Of a stretch of 64,000 nt of DNA, positions 34,697-42,613 are shown one piece after another. A program made the translations under genes and the position numbers. The notes under the pieces were generated by a model. It was not told the origin of the DNA. It made no database searches and was given only the letters and a program-made list of their open reading frames with translations. Each line of letters starts with the position of its first letter. The stretch's first letter is position 1. The stretch comes from JAJZXY01 sp046706185 (lineage in GTDB: Archaea; Thermoplasmatota; Thermoplasmata; Sysuiplasmatales; Sysuiplasmataceae): the NCBI GenBank assembly GCA_046706185.1, contig JBJKPR010000036.1, positions 22,513 through 86,512 of the forward strand. The letters are read 5' to 3'.

Positions 34697-35083
34697 ATGA
34701 AAGAAACTCGAAAGTTATGGGTCGGTTCGTTGGTGCTTGAGTGCAAGGAATTCCACAAAATGATCGCATTCTGGAAAGCTGCCCTTGGATACCAGGAAGT
34801 GAGTCCTCCGACCGACGACTGGGTGATTCTGCATGACCCTTCGAGCAAAGGTCCGAACCTCTCGCTGCAGAAGGTGGCTGAAGCGCCTGGAGAGGATTAT
34901 CGCTTTCACTTCGACCTGTATTCCTCTGATCCCGAACAAGAGATAATCAGATTAATAGGACTGGGAGCGAAGCTCCGTGAGCCGTTGCAGGCTGAGCGAG
35001 ACTTCGCCACTCTGGAGGATCCAGACGGAAACCCATTCGACGTCGTTGTCAAAAAAGAATTCTCATACGGGCAACGCACATAA
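34697..35083 (+). CDS. VOC (glyoxalase fold) protein
   Basis: 128 residues. It starts LWVGSLVLECKEFHKMIAFWKAALGY and ends with FATLEDPDGNPFDVVVK, the two halves of a vicinal-oxygen-chelate domain. The middle has FHFDLYSSD, where the His is a likely metal ligand, and the final Glu-Asp-Pro-Asp is standard. This pattern is common in the glyoxalase-like group of small resistance or lactoylglutathione-lyase-related proteins; the substrate is unknown. A TATA box at 34666-34674 predicts a leaderless start at ATG 34697. The longer upstream frame is rejected. Confidence 0.85.
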   Translation: MKETRKLWVGSLVLECKEFHKMIAFWKAALGYQEVSPPTDDWVILHDPSSKGPNLSLQKVAEAPGEDYRFHFDLYSSDPEQEIIRLIGLGAKLREPLQAERDFATLEDPDGNPFDVVVKKEFSYGQRT

Positions 35084-35746
35084 AGATCATGGAGATTCAA
35101 ACAGCTGAAAGTAAATTTAATTTTGAAAGAGAGAAACAGTTCCTGTTTGCATATTTTCTTGCTTTGAAGCGAACTGCTTTGGGAATGCCTGCGCATCCTT
35201 TTTGAGAGCTACTATTCAGATGCCATTCCCAAATCTGCTTATGACGATGGGCTTACAGATACTGGATTTGACAACCTTGGGCGTAGACGACTGTGACTGA
35301 CTCTGGAACTCCACTCATAGCAAGTGCTGCCGCAATCTTGGCTATATAATGCGCTTTGGGGCGCATTTCACTAGGCAAAACTCTCCAATGATGGAAGGCA
35401 AATCCAACCCTCAGGTCAGTGGTTCTGCAGGCAAAGGTCGGTTACCCCGGCAACAGCAATTACATTCAACGCTAACATTCCGCCGAGAAAGAATTTTCAC
35501 TCCGTGATGTGTGTCACTACCCGCAGGAAAGACTTCACCACATATCAGGAAGCGCTGAAAGGATGATTGGTAGCGAGTCCACAATGATGAGGAGTGATGG
35601 GCAGAGAAGCTGTGGCCTTCGGATCTGAAAGCGCTCACAGAAGCTCTGTGCTTAGGTTCAGACAGTGTGGTCTGTTGTTTGTGACCAAGAATCGTTCAAT
35701 CTGTTTCAGACTCATCACGAGGAACGACAGAAAGACAGGAAGGGAT
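35084..35746. other. 663-bp spacer with a promoter-like hairpin and possible small ORF
   Basis: No established gene. A frame without a start codon (about 35168-35300, ending RRRL-stop) may be a coding remnant of unknown origin. A TATA-like CTATATAA (35342-35349) runs into a perfect 7-bp hairpin AATGCGC-TTTGGG-GCGCATT (35348-35367). It is followed by a 39-codon ORF (35388-35507), rich in Arg and Gln. The stretch 35510-35746 shows nothing I can interpret. Confidence 0.4.
35388..35507 (+). CDS. Possible 39-residue small ORF
   Basis: It runs from ATG 35388 to a TGA at 35505-35507 and encodes a basic, Gln- and Arg-rich peptide (MMEGKSNPQVSGSAGKGR, then LPRQQQ). The support is a TATA-like element about 40 bp upstream and the hairpin between them. 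No homolog is recognised and codon preference cannot be judged at this length. It may be a small regulator or chance. Confidence 0.2.
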   Translation: MMEGKSNPQVSGSAGKGRLPRQQQLHSTLTFRRERIFTP

Positions 35747-35995
35747 TCATGCAGATGATGACGAGCGGTTCACAACGAAGATGACAAGTGCAACAATGGT
35801 CAAAACTACGAACGAGATGACCCCAAATAGAAGTGAAGCCGTGCTCCAGAAGACGTATATGCCTAGCAAACTGAATCCAGAATAAGGAAAGTTTACAAAA
35901 GCGTTAATGAGTATGTCGCTGAAAACTCCCACGACTAAAGAAGCAAGACCGAAAGCGAACAACAAGGTAATTACATTTTCAGAAAGCCTGCTCAT
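35747..35995 (-). CDS. Small membrane protein, unknown function
   Basis: 82 residues with two or three hydrophobic helices: NVITLLFAFGLASLVVGVF, then FSLLGIYVFWSTASLLFGVISFVVLTIVALVIFVV. The tail NRSSSSA is short and polar. There are no conserved polar residues to suggest transport. A TATA-like CTTTTATAC (minus strand, 36050-36058) lies about 55 bp upstream. I recognise no family. The strong hydrophobic pattern supports a real protein although it stands alone in an A/T-rich stretch. Confidence 0.5.
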   Translation of the reverse strand: MSRLSENVITLLFAFGLASLVVGVFSDILINAFVNFPYSGFSLLGIYVFWSTASLLFGVISFVVLTIVALVIFVVNRSSSSA

Positions 35996-36347
35996 GTCAC
36001 CTGTCCCCTTAACCCGAAGCTAGTCGGCGGTTCAAATCAAGGAAAGTAACAGTATAAAAGTTTTGACCTCAAATCAAATTTCCGAGCGGGAAAATGAACA
36101 AACTAGATGGAGTCGGGAGGGAGCCCCGCCCTTGGGTTCAGATAAATGAGCTACCTATCTGTGCCCAGTGAAGTTTCAAACCTTCTAAACCTCTTCATGA
36201 CTGTGTTGATGAGATAATAAGATACTTGCTGTCTTGTCGATTTCCGTGCCACTTCCATCCCCCCAGGGGTTCATGGCGGATTTTGACTGTACCGCTATCT
36301 CAATGTGTCAACATGGTCTTGTAGTTCCGGACATGCTTGCTAGGGCA
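35996..36347. other. 352-bp spacer
   Basis: It contains a TATA-like element readable both ways (36050-36058). Rightward it leads to a 25-codon frame (36094-36171) of doubtful meaning, leftward to the small membrane protein. Nothing else is recognised. Confidence 0.4.
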
Positions 36348-36854
36348 CTATCCGGACCTCTTGGAGACCCTGCGAACGTAGCGGAACTCAGTGCTCCATG
36401 AATTGTCTCCAGCCTTAGTCGTCCCCTCCAGTGTCAGCCCATCTGCTCCTGCTCTGCTGAAGACGACATCATTCTCGAGCATGTTCCAGCTCGCAGGATC
36501 GCTCTTGAACCTGATGCCTTTTGCCGTCTTGGTGACATTCTCGTTCATCACAAACAGTGTATCGCCCATGTCGGAGAACGCGAAGCCCTCCCGTTTTGCC
36601 ATCAGGCGTTCGCCTGATACGTCTGGAAACACATGTATATGCTCCGCATAGAACATGGACTCTCTCTCATGATCATCGTCAAACTGCACAATCTGGAGGC
36701 CATCGCCTCCTGGTGTTTTCAGACACACCATGCGTGTGTCGTACTCCATTGCACCTTCCTGTGTTGGCATCTTGCCCTTTCCCCTCCACTCCCCGATGAG
36801 AAATGAAAGGTCGCCAATTGCTGCTGGCCCCTCGTTTTCAGAATGTTCGGACAT
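36348..36854 (-). CDS. Lipocalin-like (nitrobindin/DUF1794-like) protein
   Basis: 168 residues. The start DLSFLIGEWRGKGKMPT, followed by a beta-rich body with YDTRMVCL, IVQFDDDHERESMFYAEHIHVFP and STEFRYVRRV, resembles nitrobindin/THAP4-type beta barrels. These bind haem or hydrophobic ligands. The His-rich strand (YAEHIHVF) might hold a ligand, but no defined haem His can be assigned. TTAAATAG on the minus strand (36876-36883) is centred 26 bp before the ATG, so the transcript is leaderless. The gene at 1193-1633 has a similar N-terminus. Confidence 0.75.
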   Translation of the reverse strand: MSEHSENEGPAAIGDLSFLIGEWRGKGKMPTQEGAMEYDTRMVCLKTPGGDGLQIVQFDDDHERESMFYAEHIHVFPDVSGERLMAKREGFAFSDMGDTLFVMNENVTKTAKGIRFKSDPASWNMLENDVVFSRAGADGLTLEGTTKAGDNSWSTEFRYVRRVSKRSG

Positions 36855-37224
36855 GTATCAACAACTGCTATTACCTATTTAACACGAAAGCAGTCAATTG
36901 AGCCGCCAACTGAGAAAAGAAACGAACAATAATCCACCGACAAATACAAGTCTATATCAAATACGTGCAATCTTGATAGTTCGTTGGTCGCGAAAACGAA
37001 CCCCAGATTTCTGAAAAGGAAGTGGGCCATCTACATATTCAATTGAAATATGAGCATATCAGGGGTTTGTCTGAAGTCCAAAATGTGCCAGAGATCCTTC
37101 TCGCAGGATAAAATGGCATTCTCCAGGCACTTGTCTGACATACCTGGAAAATCGACAGGCAATTCCTGACATTTGTCAATTTCATCGTACCAAAAGTTGT
37201 CAGGTCGGGCATCTGCAACTGCGT
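36855..37224. other. 370-bp spacer
   Basis: No gene seen. It holds the leaderless promoter of the previous gene and an inverted repeat GTTCGTT (36979-36985) with AACGAAC (36995-37001). Several TGTC/GACA words follow in 37130-37205, which could be operator-like. Confidence 0.4.
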
Positions 37225-37479
37225 TCAGGATTGGCGCTTCACCGGTTTGCCGTCGACGACCACCTCGAGGGGAGAGAACATGCCGGCGCTCACTTCTACC
37301 CTATGTCTTTCCGATTCTCCTACGTCGAACTCGTACTTTCTCACTGCTGGAGAAAAATCAGGCTCATCCACGACTGCCTTGCCATCAACGTCGATGCGAA
37401 CATGTTTCATAAGCTTGCTCCAGTTGACCTTGACCATATGCTTCTCATTCTCTCCAACTTCAAAATCGAATTTCGTCAT
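37225..37479 (-). CDS. Small tandem-repeat beta protein, unknown function
   Basis: 84 residues made of two copies of one unit. Copy one (residues 2-40) starts KFDFEVGENEKHMVKV and ends with a VDGKAV turn. Copy two (residues 48-82) starts KYEFDVGESERHRVEV and ends with a VDGKPV turn. Each unit reads as four short strands. No signal peptide or membrane segment. The pattern resembles small FAIM-like beta modules, but I cannot assign a family. A TATATAA box (37502-37508) centred 26 bp upstream makes the ATG leaderless. Confidence 0.65.
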   Translation of the reverse strand: MTKFDFEVGENEKHMVKVNWSKLMKHVRIDVDGKAVVDEPDFSPAVRKYEFDVGESERHRVEVSAGMFSPLEVVVDGKPVKRQS

Positions 37480-37501
37480 GTGCCTAAAGTCATCTCCGGA
37501 C

Positions 37502-37508
37502 TATATAA
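37502..37508 (-). promoter_or_regulatory. TATA box of the tandem-repeat protein gene
   Basis: TATATAA, reading TTATATA on the minus strand, centred 26 bp before ATG 37479. It is one of the clearest leaderless promoters in the window. Confidence 0.55.
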
Positions 37509-37645
37509 CGCTGTTAGGAGTATAATTCCAAGACCACTGGTACTGTTAATTTACAATACCATTTCTGACTTGAACTTGTGACAGCTGTCCTCTGAACAAT
37601 GACTCCTACAGTGACTCGACCATAGCGATTAGTGGTCACAGGACA

Positions 37646-38311
37646 TCATGGCGAGAACCTCTTCCAGTGTCCTTCGGAGACCACTTCCACAAGTCCGTCT
37701 GTCACCCTTATCGCAGTCTGATCGTCAATAGCATACGCTGGCACAGATATACCGGCGGCCCATTTTTCCACGTTGGCCAAAGAAGCATCCGGCATTCCCG
37801 GGCGGTCCAGATGAGGATACAAAGCGAAGTCGACCATGCCCAGCATATTGTCGCTGCCTACCGGCAGCGTGGGGTCGTCATAATTGCCTATGCCGGGACC
37901 AACCACCATACTCCCGCCGCTCAGACCCACATAAACCGTCTCCGGCCTCAACATCGGGAGGAGGTCGGCAAGTCCCGATTGCCGCATCCAATAGCAGAGA
38001 TAGTTCACGCTACCCCCTCCAACAAGCAAGGCATCAGTTTCTTTTACTGCAGGTACCCAGTTTTCCTGTTTGATGCTCGGTAGGGCAGTTAGTTCAAGAA
38101 CTCCCAATGACTTCCATCCCAGCTCACAGAATGGGCTGATAGACACCCCGCGGATCAGCCGATATACTCCGCGAATGCCACCCGGATAGGCGTACCAAGC
38201 GGTTGGTATGACGAGGGCGCTGGACTGTGATATCGGCTTACCCAGCAATTCGACCAGTGCACGGCGGATACTGGCGTTGGAGATTCCAGATGAGGTGAGT
38301 AGAAATTTCAT
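37646..38311 (-). CDS. Peptidase S51 (dipeptidase E-like) family protein
   Basis: 221 residues. The fold starts MKFLLTSSGISNASI. The family motifs are DALLVGGGSVNYLCYWMR (about residue 95), the nucleophile turn YVGLSGGSMVVGP (about residue 123), where Ser follows Leu, and ALYPHLDRP (about residue 165) with the His. Classical peptidase E has GxSAG; here it is GLSGG. Dipeptidase E cleaves Asp-X dipeptides; cyanophycinase is a relative. A GGAGATG site lies 8 bases before ATG 38311, so this internal start is preferred to the ATG at 38329. Confidence 0.85.
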   Translation of the reverse strand: MKFLLTSSGISNASIRRALVELLGKPISQSSALVIPTAWYAYPGGIRGVYRLIRGVSISPFCELGWKSLGVLELTALPSIKQENWVPAVKETDALLVGGGSVNYLCYWMRQSGLADLLPMLRPETVYVGLSGGSMVVGPGIGNYDDPTLPVGSDNMLGMVDFALYPHLDRPGMPDASLANVEKWAAGISVPAYAIDDQTAIRVTDGLVEVVSEGHWKRFSP

Positions 38312-38837
38312 GTTACATCTCCTTGTCATTGTGGCGAAGATATCTGCTCACGACTGTGTCATACATGATCCTGTTCATAGATCCACCAAGTCACGCAAGA
38401 GAATGGCATATATAACAAGTCTTTTCGCAAGGCGAATTGAACGGCGGAGTTGAGGTGGCCAGAGGTCACAATGCGAACGCAGTGAGACAACACAAAGACA
38501 CGCGAATTTCGGCAATTTGTTAGGGAGCGAATGGAGAAATCTGAACTAAACAGTGAGAGCCGGGAAGGGGCTCTATTTCTGAGTTCGGATAAAGTAATCA
38601 CTCGTCTGAAGCTAGAATGATTCTTCAAAGTTCAGCAGACGCCTGCCGTTACTTCCCGACTCCGGCAACAAGAGCTTCACCCTGCTGTTCTATGTGTTAT
38701 CCACTGTCGCGACAAGTCACCGAAACCGCGCCCTATCTCTTTCAACTCCATCTGTCGCCCTTCTGAAATACTCTTGACCGTATCAGCAATCTAGAAGTAC
38801 AGCATGCACATTTCAAAGGCAGGACCAAGTCTCGTCA
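38312..38837. other. 526-bp spacer with the distal copy of the tRNA-Cys end
   Basis: No gene recognised. At 38536-38568 lies a partial copy of the 3' end of tRNA-Cys with its downstream flank (see the direct repeat). A hairpin AGAGCC/GGCTCT (38556-38574) overlaps it. Confidence 0.5.
38536..38568. repeat. Left copy of imperfect 33-bp direct repeat, att-like
   Basis: GAAATCTGAACT, nine variable bases, GAGCCGGGAAGG. The second copy is at 39342-39374, where the last twelve bases are the 3' end of tRNA-Cys. Both 12-base blocks are identical and equally spaced. This layout is expected after integration at a tRNA 3' end. Confidence 0.6.
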
Positions 38838-39293
38838 ATGGAGACAAAGGATATCACTCAACCGTACAACGAGGCCATGGATATGCTGAATAAGTACGGG
38901 TACCGCCCTTCGACCAGGATCGATGAATTGGTGAGGTGGTTTGAGTGTGATACGCCTAACCCAGACATCGGACTTGAAGCTGTCATAAAGAACAGGTACC
39001 TTGTTGCTCATGAACTCATAGAGATAGATGAAGTGAAGCGAAAAGGGCTGAAACTGACCAAGGACGTAATTCTTAAGAATCCTACCAAAGTGGATGCAGC
39101 CCATCTGCGAGCGGCAGAAATCGAAATTGAGATTGCAGAAAGGGAGAGGGACTATTCACATATAAAACAGAGATACCGCCACATCAAAGGTTGGTCCGAA
39201 GAACCGAATATGCCGGAGTCGCTTCGCGCACAATACGCCGACTTCTACAGGCACGTGACTGACATACTGAGAAAGGCGGCAGGCAATCCCTGA
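38838..39293 (+). CDS. Conserved-looking helical protein of unknown function
   Basis: 151 residues, soluble, mostly helical and charged. Two segments carry regularly spaced His and Glu: YLVAHELIEIDEVKRKG (about residue 55) and AAHLRAAEIEIEIAERERDYSHIKQR (about residue 95). The spacing could form a metal site in a helical bundle, but I cannot name the family. It lies between the two copies of the tRNA-Cys-derived direct repeat, reading toward the tRNA, and is the only gene there. It could be cargo of a small integrated element or a resident gene caught by a duplication. Confidence 0.6.
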   Translation: METKDITQPYNEAMDMLNKYGYRPSTRIDELVRWFECDTPNPDIGLEAVIKNRYLVAHELIEIDEVKRKGLKLTKDVILKNPTKVDAAHLRAAEIEIEIAERERDYSHIKQRYRHIKGWSEEPNMPESLRAQYADFYRHVTDILRKAAGNP

Positions 39294-39341
39294 TCTTTGC
39301 GAAAAATACCGGAGCGGTGGTCGTGTACTTCCCTTGGGAGT

Positions 39342-39374
39342 GAAATCTGAACTCGTTGAGTAGAGCCGGGAAGG
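39342..39374. repeat. Right copy of imperfect 33-bp direct repeat, at the tRNA-Cys 3' end
   Basis: Identical in both 12-base blocks to 38536-38568; the nine central bases differ. It covers the last part of the acceptor stem of tRNA-Cys and 22 bp beyond the 3' end. Confidence 0.6.
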
Positions 39375-39447
39375 AGATTTGAACTCCTGTCTGCAGATGT
39401 CGGTGTTTCCTCTGCAGTCTGCCACATGGCCGCTCTGTCATCCCGGC
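39364..39447 (-). tRNA. tRNA-Cys (anticodon GCA) with a 13-nt intron
   Basis: On the minus strand, the acceptor strand GCCGGGA pairs with TCCCGGC, discriminator T. The anticodon stem is GCAGA/TCTGC with loop CTGCAGA. An intron at about 39399-39411 interrupts it after position 37. The T arm is AGGAG-TTCAAAT-CTCCT. The anticodon is at 39413-39415. No CCA is encoded. TTATAAT at 39474-39480 gives a promoter at the right distance. The 3' end is duplicated at 38557-38568. Confidence 0.93.
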
Positions 39448-39484
39448 TGAATATAAATTGGATAGCCACCCGGATTATAATTCT

Positions 39485-40447
39485 TTATGCGCCCCTCTTG
39501 TTCCTGCCGATTATTGCAGCGGTCACTTTCTCGGCTGCCTCGTACGGGCTAAGCCTCCTGTCTGCAACATCTCTCACCACTGATTCCAGCTCCCCCGGCG
39601 AAAGGCTGGCGGCCGCCTTCCTGTGAATTTCCATTGTCACTAAGTCGAAGATTTCTTTTCGAGCCTGCCTTGCCCGCCTTTCAAGGTACCTGTCAGGCAG
39701 GGAAACCCAGGACCTGTGCTCAGCAATCTGCTTCAGAAGCTCTTCCAGCCCCTTACCCGAGGCTGCAGAGGCAAGCAGGACAGGCGGCTTCCACCCCTCC
39801 CAGTCATCGACGAGGTCAAGCATCGACTTCAGGTCCGCAGCTGTTGCCATCGCACCCGGCAGGTCCATCTTGTTAACCACATATATGTCAGCGATCTCAA
39901 GCAGGCCCGCCTTTATCGACTGCACATCGTCCCCCGTTCCAGGCATGGTGACAACTGCAATAGTGTCAGCGAGGCCCATGATGTCAACCTGAGTCTGGCC
40001 CGCCCCGACCGTTTCCACGATAATCTCGTTGCATCCCAGGGCATCAAGTATCCTTATCACGCCGGATGCCTGAAGCGAAAGTCCGCCGGTGCCTCCTCTG
40101 CTGCCCATGCTCCTGATGAAAACGCCTGGATCGCCAGACAGGTCCGTCATCCTAATCCTGTCCCCGAGAATTGCGCCTCCCGTCAGCGGGCTAGTGGGGT
40201 CAACAGCAACTATGCCCACCGTCCTCCCGGCCTTCCTGAAGCTCTTTGCAACCTCGAACACAAGTGTGCTCTTCCCCACGCCCGGAGCGCCAGTGATGCC
40301 CAGAACAGAAGCCCCCCTTGAGCCGCTGAAGACAACCTTCATCGCCTCCTCGTATCCCTCGTCCTCGTCCTCCACGACGGAAATGAGCCTGGCGGCCGCC
40401 TTCCTGTCCCCCTTTGTTATTGCCTTTGCAAGAGTGATGTAATTCAT
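39485..40447 (-). CDS. meaB: MeaB/ArgK GTPase, methylmalonyl-CoA mutase chaperone
   Basis: About 320 residues, a SIMIBI-class G protein that loads, protects and reactivates the adenosylcobalamin cofactor of methylmalonyl-CoA mutase. The P-loop is GITGAPGVGKSTLV (about residue 50). The switch region is EIIVETVGAGQTQVD, and the base-specificity motif is VNKMD (about residue 200). ATG 40447 gives the normal N-terminus (MNYITLAKAITKGDRKAAARLIS); GTG 40456 is an alternative. It is last in the operon behind the two mutase subunits, the standard arrangement. Confidence 0.95.
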   Translation of the reverse strand: MNYITLAKAITKGDRKAAARLISVVEDEDEGYEEAMKVVFSGSRGASVLGITGAPGVGKSTLVFEVAKSFRKAGRTVGIVAVDPTSPLTGGAILGDRIRMTDLSGDPGVFIRSMGSRGGTGGLSLQASGVIRILDALGCNEIIVETVGAGQTQVDIMGLADTIAVVTMPGTGDDVQSIKAGLLEIADIYVVNKMDLPGAMATAADLKSMLDLVDDWEGWKPPVLLASAASGKGLEELLKQIAEHRSWVSLPDRYLERRARQARKEIFDLVTMEIHRKAAASLSPGELESVVRDVADRRLSPYEAAEKVTAAIIGRNKRGA

Positions 40448-40469
40448 TGCAATCACTGCGCTGTCTGTT

Positions 40470-40877
40470 TCAGCTCTTGCGCTTGAGTTTCTCCCTGTGG
40501 AACTGCACTATGTCCTCAATAGGGGTCCCTGGGCCAAATATGGCTGCTATGCCGCACTTCTTCAGCGCCGGTATATCCTCCTCAGGTATGATGCCGCCTG
40601 CGGTGACTACGACCTTCATCCTGTTCTTTCGGACCAGCTCCATGACTCTGGGGAAGAGCACGTCGTGCGCACCCGAAAGGCTGCTGAGCCCGATTGCATC
40701 GACGTCCTCCTGTATTGCTGTCTGCACTATCTGCTCGGGAGACTGGTGGAGGCCCGTGTATATCACCTCCATTCCTGCATCCCTGAGGGCCCTTGCCACT
40801 ACCTTCGCGCCCCTGTCGTGGCCGTCAAGCCCCGGTTTTGCGATGAGAACACGTATTTTGCGCGGCATCCTGTTCAC
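40470..40877 (-). CDS. mcmA2: Methylmalonyl-CoA mutase, B12-binding subunit
   Basis: 135 residues, the separate cobalamin-binding domain of the archaeal-type split mutase. The B12 signature DGHDRGAKVVARALRDAG (about residue 15) provides the His that coordinates cobalt. The downstream SSLSGAHDVLF and VTAGGIIPEEDIPALKKCG follow the family. It starts directly after the stop of the large subunit. Together they convert methylmalonyl-CoA to succinyl-CoA. Confidence 0.96.
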   Translation of the reverse strand: MNRMPRKIRVLIAKPGLDGHDRGAKVVARALRDAGMEVIYTGLHQSPEQIVQTAIQEDVDAIGLSSLSGAHDVLFPRVMELVRKNRMKVVVTAGGIIPEEDIPALKKCGIAAIFGPGTPIEDIVQFHREKLKRKS

Positions 40878-42566
40878 CTATATAATGCGCTGCTCCCTGT
40901 ACTCCCCGAAGACATCGCGCAGGACGCCGGTCACCTCTCCGAGAGTCGCCTTTGCCTTGACCGCGTCAAGTATCGCTGGCATTGTGTTTTCCTCCCCTTC
41001 GGCCGTTTTCCTGAGCCTGTCGAGTGCTGCCTCATACTTCGATCTGTCTCTTGTCCTTCTCAGTCTCCTTAATCTTGATATCTGCCTGTCCCTGCCCTTG
41101 GGGTCAAGCCTGAGGATTGGTATGTCGAGTGGCTCGTCCGTCGTGAAGTCGTTGACACCGACTACTATCCTCTGTCTGCGCTCCACGTCCTTCTGGTACC
41201 TGTATGACGACTCGGTTATCGCCTTCTGGAAGTAGCCCCTCTCAATGGCGCCGATGACGCCGCCGTAGCCCGATATGTCATCGAATATCCTGTATGCCTG
41301 GTTCTCCATCTCGTCCGTCAGCCACTCGAGGTAATACGAGCCTCCCAACGGGTCTATGACGTTCGGCAATCCGCTCTCATACGCTATTATCTGCTGCGTC
41401 CTGAGAGCGGTCCTGACAGCCTTCTCAGTCGGTAGGGCAAGCGCCTCGTCGAGGGAGTTTGTGTGCAGTGACTGGGTACCGCCGAGGACCGCTGCCATTG
41501 CCTGCATCGTAACCCTGACGATGTTGTTCTCCGGTTGCTCTGCAGTGAGTGTACATCCTGCCGTCTGTGTGTGGAACCTGAGCTTCATTGCCCTTTCGTC
41601 CGTCAGGCCGAAGCTCTCCTTCATCTCCCTTGCCCATATCCTTCTTGCGGCCCTGTACTTTGCAATCTCCTCAAAGAAATCGTTGTGTGCATTGAAGAAG
41701 AACGAGAGCCTGGGCACAAACATGTTGGGGTCCAGTCCCCTTTCGACTCCCTGGCGAACGTACTCGAAGCCGTCCGCAAGAGTGAATGCGAGTTCCTGAA
41801 CAGCGGTTGAGCCAGCCTCCCTTATGTGGTATCCGCTTATGCTTATCGTATTCCACTTCGGTACATGGTGCATGCCGTATTCGAAGGTGTCAACGACGAG
41901 CCTCATAGAGGGACCCGGCGGGAAGATGAAACTCTTCTGTGCTATGTACTCCTTGAGCACATCGTTCTGAATTGTGCCGCGGAGGCTCTTCTTTGAAATA
42001 CCCCTTGCCTCGGCTGCACCGAGATACATCGCCCAGATGATGGAGGCAGGTCCATTGATCGTCATCGATGTGCTTACACTGTCAAGGGGTATGCCGTCGA
42101 ACAGGACAGTCATGTCTTCAAGGGATGAGACTGCAACGCCGCACTTTCCATATTCCCCTTCTGATTGCGGGTCGTCCGTGTCGTACCCGTAGAGTGTCGG
42201 GTAGTCGAACGCGACGCTGAGCCCCGTCTCACCGTGCGAGAGAAGATACTTGAACCGCTTGTTTGTTTCAAACGCACTTCCGAATCCAGCGAACTGGCGC
42301 ATTGTCCAGAGCCTGCCGAGGTACATATTGTCGTGTATCCCACGGGTGTACGGATAGGCGCCAGGCAGCCCCAGCTTATCATCGTAGTCGAAGTCTCCGT
42401 CCGGGAGGTAGACGGGGGCAGTCTCCATCCATGACAGATTGAGGTATCCCGCCTTCCTTTCTGTCGCGCCGGGATCAAACGAGCCTGATTTACGCCGAGC
42501 TGCATCTTTCCTTGAAGCGGAGCGTGATGATTCCCCCCTTTCATTCTTCTTGAGGGACAGTGCCAT
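40878..42566 (-). CDS. mcmA1: Methylmalonyl-CoA mutase, catalytic large subunit
   Basis: 562 residues, the TIM-barrel substrate-binding part of the split mutase. Characteristic stretches are YPYTRGIHDNMYLGRLWTMRQFAG (about residue 72), GLSVAFDYPTLYGYD, the Tyr/His segment SISGYHIREAGS (about 230) and the end of the barrel LPNVIDPLGGSYYLEWLTDEM. No B12 domain is fused; it is the next gene. It rearranges methylmalonyl-CoA and succinyl-CoA, used for propionate, odd-chain or branched-chain breakdown. No epimerase or carboxylase gene lies beside it. The N-terminal 25 residues are basic and variable. Confidence 0.95.
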   Translation of the reverse strand: MALSLKKNERGESSRSASRKDAARRKSGSFDPGATERKAGYLNLSWMETAPVYLPDGDFDYDDKLGLPGAYPYTRGIHDNMYLGRLWTMRQFAGFGSAFETNKRFKYLLSHGETGLSVAFDYPTLYGYDTDDPQSEGEYGKCGVAVSSLEDMTVLFDGIPLDSVSTSMTINGPASIIWAMYLGAAEARGISKKSLRGTIQNDVLKEYIAQKSFIFPPGPSMRLVVDTFEYGMHHVPKWNTISISGYHIREAGSTAVQELAFTLADGFEYVRQGVERGLDPNMFVPRLSFFFNAHNDFFEEIAKYRAARRIWAREMKESFGLTDERAMKLRFHTQTAGCTLTAEQPENNIVRVTMQAMAAVLGGTQSLHTNSLDEALALPTEKAVRTALRTQQIIAYESGLPNVIDPLGGSYYLEWLTDEMENQAYRIFDDISGYGGVIGAIERGYFQKAITESSYRYQKDVERRQRIVVGVNDFTTDEPLDIPILRLDPKGRDRQISRLRRLRRTRDRSKYEAALDRLRKTAEGEENTMPAILDAVKAKATLGEVTGVLRDVFGEYREQRII

Positions 42567-42613
42567 GAGCGTTCAATGATGGTCTGCAAATAAAGCCTTT
42601 GCTCTGAAAGGCA

